Below, in pieces: positions 58,075 to 64,000 of a DNA stretch of 64,000 nt. The notes below the pieces were generated by a model. That model made no database searches. It saw only the letters and a program-made list of their open reading frames with translations, and was not told the DNA's origin. A program made the translations under genes and the position numbers. Every line of letters begins with the position of its first letter. Position 1 is the stretch's first letter. Source of the stretch: Pseudomonas cuatrocienegasensis (GTDB lineage: Bacteria > Pseudomonadota > Gammaproteobacteria > Pseudomonadales > Pseudomonadaceae); NCBI RefSeq assembly GCF_900110925.1, contig NZ_FOFP01000003.1, positions 186,001 to 250,000 of the forward strand, in the 5' to 3' direction.

Positions 58075-58104
58075 GGGGCTGTTGGCGTTTCGGCGCAAGC
58101 CGGG
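58075..58104 (+). repeat. Diverged single-ended remnant of the MITE-like repeat
   Basis: GGGGCTGTTGGCGTTTCGGC, continuing GCAAGCCGG, matches the 56308 end with about three substitutions and is preceded by TA. It lies directly after the mscS stop, in the convergent-free gap before the LysE gene. Confidence 0.6.
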
Positions 58105-58105
58105 C

Positions 58106-58696
58106 TCAGCCCTCGATGCGAGGACGTGCAGTCGGCAGTTCGCCATTGCGCCAACGACGCACGGCTTTCTGGAAGAACAGGCTGTTGGGGATCTGCACCC
58201 AGGTCCCCGGCGCGTCGCCGGTAAGGTCTTCCAGCGTGGTATAGAACAGGTTGATCGCCAGCACCCGGCCACGCACGCCAGGCTTGTCGGCAGTCTCCAG
58301 CACCTCGACGCACTCACCGATGCGAAACGGGTTGAGGGTGAAGATCAGCAGCGCGCAGAACAGGTTCGACAGCACGCTCCAGATGGCGAAGAAGGCCACC
58401 GCCGCTACCGCGATGAAACCAGTCAGGGCGGTCCACAGCACCTGCGCGGAAACGCCCAGGCGCTCGAGCACCAACATGAAGGCACTGCCCATGATCAGCC
58501 AACGCACCGCGCCACGCAGCGGGATCATCAACTCCGGCGGCAGTTGCGGGTAGCGCGCGCCCAGGCTGCTGATGCCACGGGTGAGCAGGCGCTGCACCAG
58601 CCAGGCGGCAAGCAGGATCAGGATGACCTGGCCGGTGCGCAGCAACGGCTCGCTCCACAGGCTGATCCATTGCCAGTTGATCATGTCCAGGTTCAT
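58106..58696 (-). CDS. Small MscS-family mechanosensitive channel
   Basis: A 196-residue MscS-type channel: two or three N-terminal spans, then the pore helix and beta domain (FFAIWSVLSNLFCALLIFTLNPFRIGECVEVLETADKPGVRGRVLAINLFYTTLEDLTGDAPGTWVQIPNSLFF). It lacks the long C-terminal domain of MscS. It releases solutes at osmotic downshock. It overlaps the ABC-F gene by 4 bases. Confidence 0.9.
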   Translation of the reverse strand: MNLDMINWQWISLWSEPLLRTGQVILILLAAWLVQRLLTRGISSLGARYPQLPPELMIPLRGAVRWLIMGSAFMLVLERLGVSAQVLWTALTGFIAVAAVAFFAIWSVLSNLFCALLIFTLNPFRIGECVEVLETADKPGVRGRVLAINLFYTTLEDLTGDAPGTWVQIPNSLFFQKAVRRWRNGELPTARPRIEG

Positions 58697-60603
58697 GTCG
58701 CCTCCTCCAATGCGCGCTGCAACCCCTCCAGGGTTTCCAGCGCCTCCAGCCAGCGCTCTTCAAGATCGGCTTCGCGGCTCTTCAACTGCGCCTGTTCAGC
58801 CAACGCCACGCGCAGTTCTTCCTTGCGCGGTGCCTCGTAGAGCCCGGCGTCACCCAGACGGGTTTCCACCTGCGCCAGTTTCTCCTGCACCTGGCCCAGT
58901 TCCTTCTCCAGCTTGTCGACCTCGCGCTTGTGCGGCGCAAGCTGCTGACGCAGCGCCGCAGCCGCCTGGCGCTGGGCACGTTTGTCGGTCTTGTCGACGC
59001 TGGCGTCACTGCTGCTGACCGGCGCCTGGCGGGCGCGGTAGTCGATCAGCCAGCGGGCGTAGTCATCGAGGTCGCCATCGAATGGCTGCACCCGGCCATC
59101 GGCGACCAGAAGAAACTCGTCGGTGGTGCTCTTGAGCAGGTGACGGTCGTGGGAAACCACCACCACCGCGCCGCTGAACTCCTGCAGGGCCATGGTCAGG
59201 GCCAGGCGCATTTCCAGGTCCAGGTGGTTGGTCGGTTCGTCGAGCAGCAGCAGGTTGGGCTTGCCCCAGGCAATTAGCGCCAGGGCCAGACGGGCTTTCT
59301 CGCCGCCGGAGAAGTTCAGCACCGGCTCGTCACAGCGCGGGCCGCGGAAGTCGAAGCCGCCAAGGAAGTCGCGCAGGGTCTGCTCGCGCTCAGTCGGCGC
59401 CAGGCGCTGGAAATGCAGCAGCGGACTGGCCTTGTCATCCAGCGCGTCGAGCTGATGCTGGGCGAAATAACCGACCACCAGGTTCTCGCCGCGGCGCAGG
59501 TGCCCACTCAGCGGCACCAACTCGGCGGCGAGGTTCTTGATCAGGGTCGACTTGCCCGCGCCGTTTGGCCCGAGCAGGCCCAGGCGTGCGCCCGGCGTGA
59601 GGTTGAGCTTGACCTGTTCGAGCACCACCTTGTCGCCATAGCCCAGGCGCGCCTCGTCCAGGTCGAGCAACGGGCTGGAGAGCTTGTCGGCCTCGCGGAA
59701 ACTGAAGTCGAACGGAGAGTCGACATGGGCGGCGGTCAGCTCCTCCATGCGCTCCAACGCCTTGATCCGGCTCTGCGCCTGGCGTGCCTTGGTCGCCTGC
59801 GCCTTGAAGCGGGCGATGTATTTTTCCATGTGCGCGCGCTGCGCCTGCTGCTTCTCGTAGGCCTGCTGCTGTTGCGCCAGGCGCTCGGCACGGGTGCGTT
59901 CGAACGCCGAGTAACCGCCGCGGTACAGGGTCAGTTTCTGCTGGTCGAGGTGCGCCACATGATCGACCACGCTGTCGAGAAAATCGCGGTCGTGGGAGAT
60001 CAGCAGCAAGGTGCCGGGGTAGCTTTTCAGCCAGCCTTCCAGCCAGAGGATGGCGTCGAGATCGAGGTGGTTGGTCGGCTCATCGAGCAGCAACAGGTCC
60101 GAGGGGCACATCAGCGCCTGGGCCAGGTTCAGGCGCATGCGCCAGCCGCCGGAAAAATCACCGACGCGACGGTCCATCTGCCCATGCTCGAAGCCCAGCC
60201 CGGCGAGCAGACGGCGCGCCCGCGCATCGGCGGTGTAGCCATCGGCGCTGTCCAGCTCGGTGTGCAGGCGGGCAATGGCTGCGCCGTCCTGGGCGGCTTC
60301 GGCGGCTGCCAGGTCACGCTGGACCTGACGCAGCAGGTGATCGCCGTCGAGTACATACTCGACCGCCAAGCGCTCCAGGTCGTCGATCTCCTGGCGCATG
60401 TGCGCGATGCGCCAGTCGGCCGGCAGCAGGCAGTCGCCCGCGTCCGGCGTCAGTTCATGGCGCAGCAGCGCGAACAGGCTGGATTTGCCGGCGCCGTTGG
60501 CGCCGATCAGACCGGCTTTATGGCCGGCGTGCAGGGTCAGCTCGGCCGCTTCTAGCAGACGTTGCGGACCACGCTGTAAAGTGAGGTTCTGGAGTCGAAT
60601 CAT
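58693..60603 (-). CDS. ABC-F ATPase (YheS/Uup-like)
   Basis: A 636-residue soluble protein with two ABC domains joined by the P-site linker and ending in a coiled coil. First Walker A GANGAGKSSLF, signature FSGGWRMRLNLAQALM and Walker B LLLLDEPTNHLDLDAILW; second Walker A GPNGAGKSTLI and signature FSGGEKARLALALI. ABC-F proteins act on ribosomes. ATG 60603 (MIRLQNLTLQRGPQRLLEAAELTLHAG) is the family start. Confidence 0.95.
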   Translation of the reverse strand: MIRLQNLTLQRGPQRLLEAAELTLHAGHKAGLIGANGAGKSSLFALLRHELTPDAGDCLLPADWRIAHMRQEIDDLERLAVEYVLDGDHLLRQVQRDLAAAEAAQDGAAIARLHTELDSADGYTADARARRLLAGLGFEHGQMDRRVGDFSGGWRMRLNLAQALMCPSDLLLLDEPTNHLDLDAILWLEGWLKSYPGTLLLISHDRDFLDSVVDHVAHLDQQKLTLYRGGYSAFERTRAERLAQQQQAYEKQQAQRAHMEKYIARFKAQATKARQAQSRIKALERMEELTAAHVDSPFDFSFREADKLSSPLLDLDEARLGYGDKVVLEQVKLNLTPGARLGLLGPNGAGKSTLIKNLAAELVPLSGHLRRGENLVVGYFAQHQLDALDDKASPLLHFQRLAPTEREQTLRDFLGGFDFRGPRCDEPVLNFSGGEKARLALALIAWGKPNLLLLDEPTNHLDLEMRLALTMALQEFSGAVVVVSHDRHLLKSTTDEFLLVADGRVQPFDGDLDDYARWLIDYRARQAPVSSSDASVDKTDKRAQRQAAAALRQQLAPHKREVDKLEKELGQVQEKLAQVETRLGDAGLYEAPRKEELRVALAEQAQLKSREADLEERWLEALETLEGLQRALEEAT

Positions 60604-60653
60604 AATGGCGGCGGAGTCTACCAGAGTCGCCCGCCGCAATCGCGGAAAGCACC

Positions 60654-61118
60654 ATGCAGCCTGATCTGTGGCCCTTCGCCGAAAACCTGTACCAACGCCC
60701 CGGCGTCGAAGCCGCGTGCCTGCACCTGCAGAGCCGCGGTGCCGATGTCTGCCTGCTGTTGTGCGCGGCCTGGCTGCAGCAGCGCAACCTGGCCTGCACG
60801 CCGGCACGGGTGGCGCAACTGCGCGACTGCGCGCATGGCTGGCAAAAGGAAGTGGTCGGGCCGCTGCGCGCGCTGCGTCAACGCTGGAAGATGGGCGCTC
60901 TGCAGGATACCGAGTTGGGCGTGCTGCGCGAGGCGGTCAAACGTCTCGAGCTGGATGCCGAGCGCCTGCAGCTGCAGCGTCTGGCCGCCTGCAGCCAAGG
61001 CTGGAGCGATGAACTGGAAGGCTCATCCGGCGCCTGGATTCAGGCCCTGGCGCCGGATGATCTAACGGCAGACGATCAGCAGGCGCTGAGCGTTCTGCAA
61101 ACAGCCGCTATTAGCTGA
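60654..61118 (+). CDS. TIGR02444/DUF2390 family protein
   Basis: A 154-residue helical protein (MQPDLWPFAENLYQRPGVEAACLHLQSRGADVCLLLCAAWLQQRNL) of the TIGR02444 family, found beside the ABC-F gene in Pseudomonas. Function unknown. It is divergent from the ABC-F gene and convergent with algP, whose last 8 bases it overlaps. Confidence 0.88.
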   Translation: MQPDLWPFAENLYQRPGVEAACLHLQSRGADVCLLLCAAWLQQRNLACTPARVAQLRDCAHGWQKEVVGPLRALRQRWKMGALQDTELGVLREAVKRLELDAERLQLQRLAACSQGWSDELEGSSGAWIQALAPDDLTADDQQALSVLQTAAIS

Positions 61119-61995
61119 CAACGGGCGCGTCAGTGGGCGTTGCCACCGGTGCTTCAGGCGTAACGGCCTTGGCAACGGCCGGCTTGCGCGGTTTGGCAGG
61201 GGTCGCCTTGGGCGCGCTCGGCTTAGCCGCAGCGGGCTTGGACGCGGCCGGCTTAGGTGTGGCCGGCTTAGCTGCAGTGGGCTTAGCTGCTGTCGGTTTG
61301 GATGCGCTCGGCTTTGCTGCAACGGGCTTAGCAGTGGCTGGCTTCGCGGCAACGGTTTTAGCTGTGGCGGGTTTGGATGCGGCCGGCTTGGCTGCTGCCT
61401 TGGCTGCTGGTGCTTTGGCAGCTGCAGGCTTGGCTGCAACCGTACGACGTGCACGGGGCTTGGCAGCGGCAGGCACTGCAGCGGCAGACGTTGTCGGGGT
61501 GGCAGCGGGCTTGGCAGTGGATGCCTTGGCAGCGGGTTTGGCCACAGCCTTGCGCGCGGGTTTGGCCTCGGCGGCCGGCTTGTCACGCTCGGCCAGGGCC
61601 TTGCTTGCGGCATCGCGCACCTTGTCGATCCCTTGGGCCAACTTGAGGCTGAGCTGAGCATCACGCTTGAGCTCGACGATGTAGGTGCGCGTCTGGCTCT
61701 GGCGCGCCTTGAGCACGTCGAGCAGCTCTTCGAGCTCTTCGGCAGCACCTCTGGCTTTCACCTGTGCCTTGGCTTTGCCGGCAGCCGCAGCGGCTTGCAG
61801 TTTTTCACGGGCCTTGTGCAGTTTTTCCTGGGCGCTGCCGCGTTGCTTCTCCAGCTTGGAGAGCAGTTTCTCGGCATCGGCCTGGGCTTCGCCGCAGGCT
61901 TGCTCGAGGTGCTCGAGCAGGCTACCGGACAACTGCTGCAGCAGGTGCAAAGGGGTGTTGACGGTTTTTTTCGAGGTACGCTTGCTGGTCGACAT
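61111..61995 (-). CDS. algP: AlgP, histone H1-like regulator
   Basis: A 294-residue protein. Residues 1-135 form a helical, coiled-coil domain (LHLLQQLSGSLLEHLEQACGEAQADAEKLLSKLEKQRG). Residues about 140-285 are a lysine-proline-alanine tail (AKPAAAKAPAAKAAAKPAAS) like eukaryotic histone H1 tails. In P. aeruginosa AlgP was reported to affect alginate gene algD, although its role is debated. It lies two genes from algQ, as expected. Confidence 0.93.
   Translation of the reverse strand: MSTSKRTSKKTVNTPLHLLQQLSGSLLEHLEQACGEAQADAEKLLSKLEKQRGSAQEKLHKAREKLQAAAAAGKAKAQVKARGAAEELEELLDVLKARQSQTRTYIVELKRDAQLSLKLAQGIDKVRDAASKALAERDKPAAEAKPARKAVAKPAAKASTAKPAATPTTSAAAVPAAAKPRARRTVAAKPAAAKAPAAKAAAKPAASKPATAKTVAAKPATAKPVAAKPSASKPTAAKPTAAKPATPKPAASKPAAAKPSAPKATPAKPRKPAVAKAVTPEAPVATPTDAPVVS
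61150..61560 (-). repeat. algP: Degenerate 12-15-bp tandem repeats coding for the AlgP tail
   Basis: The plus strand shows repeated GGCTTAGC/GGCTTGGC-TGC units every 12-15 bases, encoding KPAAA/KPATA. Copies differ at single bases, so this is an old, drifted repeat prone to in-frame slippage. Confidence 0.8.
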
Positions 61996-62117
61996 AGTGG
62001 ACTCCAGGCGAGTTGGGGTGTCGCCATACTATCCCTGCGTTTGATCACCTGCCAGCGCCGTAAAAACTGGTCTGGCCTGGCATACTCGGCTGTATCGAAA
62101 CCAGAGGAAGCCGCCCC

Positions 62118-62753
62118 ATGTTGCGCGCCCTGTTACTGTTGACGAGCCTGCTGGCAAGCCTGGCTCACGCCGCCGACGACGCACAGGATCTGGCCTATAG
62201 CCTAGGCGCGCGGCTGGGCGAACGCCTGCAGCGCGAGGTGCCGGACCTGCAACTGCAAGCCTTGCTGGATGGCCTGGCCCAGGCCTACCGCGGCGAGCCG
62301 CTAAGGCTCGACGAAGCGCGCATTGAAGCCCTGCTTGCCGCCCATGAAGCGCAGCTAAGCAACCGCAGCGACCAGGCGCAACAGAATGAGCAGCGCTTTC
62401 TGGCTGAGGAACAAGCCCGGCCAGGGACACGCAAACTGGACGATGGTGTACTGGTCCGCGAGCTGCAGCGCGGCAAGGGCACCCGGCCCGGCCCCGACAG
62501 CCGTGTGCAAGTGCGCTACCGCGGTTGGCTAGCCGATGGCAGCCTGTTCGATGAGAGCCAGGAACCCTTGTGGTTTCGCCTGGAAAGTGTGATTGCGGGT
62601 TGGCGCAGCGCAATGCAGCAGATGCCGGTGGGCTCGCGCTGGCAACTGGTGATTCCCTCGGCACAAGCCTATGGCGCAGAAGGCGCTGGCGATCTGATTG
62701 CGCCCTACGCCCCGCTGGTGTTCGAGCTGGAGTTGCTCGACACCCGCGATTGA
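62118..62753 (+). CDS. FKBP-type peptidyl-prolyl isomerase, periplasmic
   Basis: A 211-residue protein with a signal peptide (MLRALLLLTSLLASLAHAA). It has an N-terminal dimerisation domain about residues 22-105 and an FKBP domain about 115-208 (VQVRYRGWLADGSLFDESQEP and AMQQMPVGSRWQLVIPSAQAYG). Residues of the active pocket are present. In Pseudomonas it lies between algP and algQ. Confidence 0.92.
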   Translation: MLRALLLLTSLLASLAHAADDAQDLAYSLGARLGERLQREVPDLQLQALLDGLAQAYRGEPLRLDEARIEALLAAHEAQLSNRSDQAQQNEQRFLAEEQARPGTRKLDDGVLVRELQRGKGTRPGPDSRVQVRYRGWLADGSLFDESQEPLWFRLESVIAGWRSAMQQMPVGSRWQLVIPSAQAYGAEGAGDLIAPYAPLVFELELLDTRD

Positions 62754-62760
62754 CGATACC

Positions 62761-63222
62761 TCAGGAAGTGGCGGTAGCCTGCTCCTGATGGGCGTTATGC
62801 AGCACTTCGATCAGGCAGTCTTCAAGCTCGAAACGCTCGCGCAACAGCTGACCCAGGTGTTTGAGTTCATCGAGCAAGGCGGCGCAGTCGGCTCCGGCAT
62901 CGCAACGGTCATTGAAGGCCAGGGCGGATTCGGTGGTGGCCTCGATGCGCGGGTAGAGACGCTGAGCCAGGTCCAGACCGCGCGTATCACCAAAGGCCTT
63001 GGCTTCGCTGGTGAGTTGCTCGTACACCTCGAAATGCCCCGCCGAGACGTAATCCAGAAGGACTTCGCAGAAGCTGCGCAGCACCTCGGTATGCTCACCG
63101 GGCGTGGCTGCGGACGCGGCAGCATAGGCGGCGACCACTTCACGACGCTCCTGCAACCAGCGATCGATCAGCAGGTTCACCCCTCCCCAGCGTTCCTGGG
63201 CGTTCTTGCAGCTCTCGAGCAT
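62761..63222 (-). CDS. algQ: AlgQ (Rsd-like anti-sigma70 factor)
   Basis: A 153-residue helical protein of the Rsd/AlgQ family ([35 protein letters not shown]) that binds sigma70 and favours alternative sigma factors; in P. aeruginosa AlgQ supports alginate and nucleoside diphosphate kinase control. It lies 8 bases after the convergent FKBP stop. Confidence 0.94.
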   Translation of the reverse strand: MLESCKNAQERWGGVNLLIDRWLQERREVVAAYAAASAATPGEHTEVLRSFCEVLLDYVSAGHFEVYEQLTSEAKAFGDTRGLDLAQRLYPRIEATTESALAFNDRCDAGADCAALLDELKHLGQLLRERFELEDCLIEVLHNAHQEQATATS

Positions 63223-63411
63223 GATGACCTCACTTCCCTTATCGGCGTTGCCGTTTTATCCGTCCGATCCGAGACGATTTTTTGTCAATCGGTTCACTGG
63301 TGTTGAAGATTTTGCCCATAACGTCGGCTTTACGACGATAAGAGCGAGGCCAGATTATGCCCCACCGACGGCACCATCAAGGCACCTCCGGGATAAAGTT
63401 AATACAGGTGT

Positions 63412-63945
63412 TTAATCCAATGCCAGCGGTTTGGAGAAACTCAGGGTGACCTCGCCCAGGTAGAACCCCCACTTCGACATGCGCGCGCGGTTAAGCATGA
63501 CACGCCCATCCATCAGGTACATCCAGTCGTCGAACTGAACCTCGTAGGTGCGGCCGTCGACCGGCAAGCGCAGGGTGTAGCGCCAGTTCAGGGCATTGCC
63601 GGCCACCTCACCGACGGCTTCGCCGACTACGTCACCCGCCGTGCCGCGCCAGCTGCCGTCCGCCTGACGCCGCAGTGTCCATACGCGGCGCTCGGTGGTG
63701 CCATCGCTGTAGGTGAAGCGTTCGTCCAGCACGCCGGTATCGCCCTCCCAGGTGCCGGTCATGGCCACATGAAAGCGTTTGACGACCTCACCGGAGCGGT
63801 TCTGGAACATACCCCAGGCTTCCAGCTCGCCGTTGAAATAGTCGGACAACTCCAGGCGCGGCTGCTCGGCAGCGTAGTCGCGCACCTGCGGGCTGCTGCA
63901 GCCAACCAGCCATAAGGCCAGACAGAAGATCGTCAGGTAACGCAT
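63412..63945 (-). CDS. DUF3833 lipoprotein
   Basis: A 177-residue lipoprotein with a lipobox (LWLVGC, Cys16) after a hydrophobic signal. The mature protein is all beta, with YFNGELEAWGMFQNRSGEVVKRFHVAMTGTWEGDTGVLDERFTYSDGTTERRVWTL, the DUF3833 pattern. Function unknown. The 189 bases between it and algQ show no gene. Confidence 0.9.
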   Translation of the reverse strand: MRYLTIFCLALWLVGCSSPQVRDYAAEQPRLELSDYFNGELEAWGMFQNRSGEVVKRFHVAMTGTWEGDTGVLDERFTYSDGTTERRVWTLRRQADGSWRGTAGDVVGEAVGEVAGNALNWRYTLRLPVDGRTYEVQFDDWMYLMDGRVMLNRARMSKWGFYLGEVTLSFSKPLALD

Positions 63946-64000
63946 ACACAGCTCCTGTATCGCGGGGTTAACCTCTTGATACTCAGCCCAGACGGGCAGG

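Overview
The window is a chromosomal segment of a GC-rich gammaproteobacterium, almost certainly a Pseudomonas (sensu lato). The gene content and order (gshA-argA-argE-pit-DUF47-CYTH, gcvT/gcvH, iron ABC transporter, ubi genes-pepP-yecA-zapA-6S RNA-fthC, ubiD-rho-trxA, ppx/ppk-hemB, ABC-F-algP-FKBP-algQ) match the argA-algQ stretch of Pseudomonas genomes as I remember it. The Pseudomonas-only genes algP and algQ and Pseudomonas-type REP palindromes support this. The species cannot be fixed from the sequence alone.

Region 1 (1-13.7 kb) is accessory DNA between gshA (only its end is present) and argA. It holds a small Rmf-like gene, a TetR regulator (RutR paralogue 1), the pyrimidine-ring-cleavage operon rutABCDEF without the rutG permease, and a second RutR paralogue. 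Divergent from the latter is a tight seven-gene operon: an isopenicillin-N-synthase-type 2-oxoglutarate/Fe(II) oxygenase, a VOC-fold protein, a complete BMP-type (nucleoside/nucleobase class) ABC importer and an isochorismatase-fold cysteine hydrolase. Both operons have a sigma54 -24/-12 promoter, NtrC-like enhancer sites and a RutR-like operator. I read the second operon as an uncharacterised, nitrogen-controlled nucleobase (or related N-heterocycle) uptake and oxidation system that works with, or feeds, the Rut pathway. It is the best candidate for an undescribed system here.

Region 2 (13.7-24.6 kb) is mostly core: arginine synthesis (argA, argE), phosphate uptake (DUF47-pit), a CYTH/CHAD protein, an orphan GspE/PilB-like ATPase, an SPFH/NfeD pair, a decayed acetyltransferase-like gene and a small secreted DUF2388 protein, followed by a REP-rich stretch where gcvP might have been expected.

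Region 3 (24.3-42.2 kb) carries gcvT/gcvH, a ferric-iron ABC transporter, ubiquinone hydroxylases with pepP and yecA, zapA with 6S RNA, fthC, an EVE-domain protein, a FliL-like protein, a quinone oxidoreductase, an iron-sulfur flavin reductase, ubiD, rho and trxA.

Region 4 (42.3-46.6 kb) is a second accessory nitrogen island: a GntR/FCD regulator divergent from an amino-acid-type ABC importer whose last gene is ureidoglycolate lyase (allA), again with a sigma54-like promoter.

Region 5 (46.7-64 kb) is core: ppx/ppk, hemB, a DedA protein, elbB, a thioesterase, a YaiI protein, a cytochrome-c/FTR1 fusion, an SDR, a LysE exporter, a small MscS channel, an ABC-F ATPase, algP with its Lys-Pro-Ala repeats, an FKBP isomerase, algQ and a DUF3833 lipoprotein.

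A MITE-like repeat family with ends reading GGGTCTGTTGCCGTTTCGTCGC is scattered through the window. There is one full 278-bp copy with TA duplications, one minimal 49-bp palindrome and three single-ended remnants. Two of these lie directly against the ribosome-binding site of the next gene.
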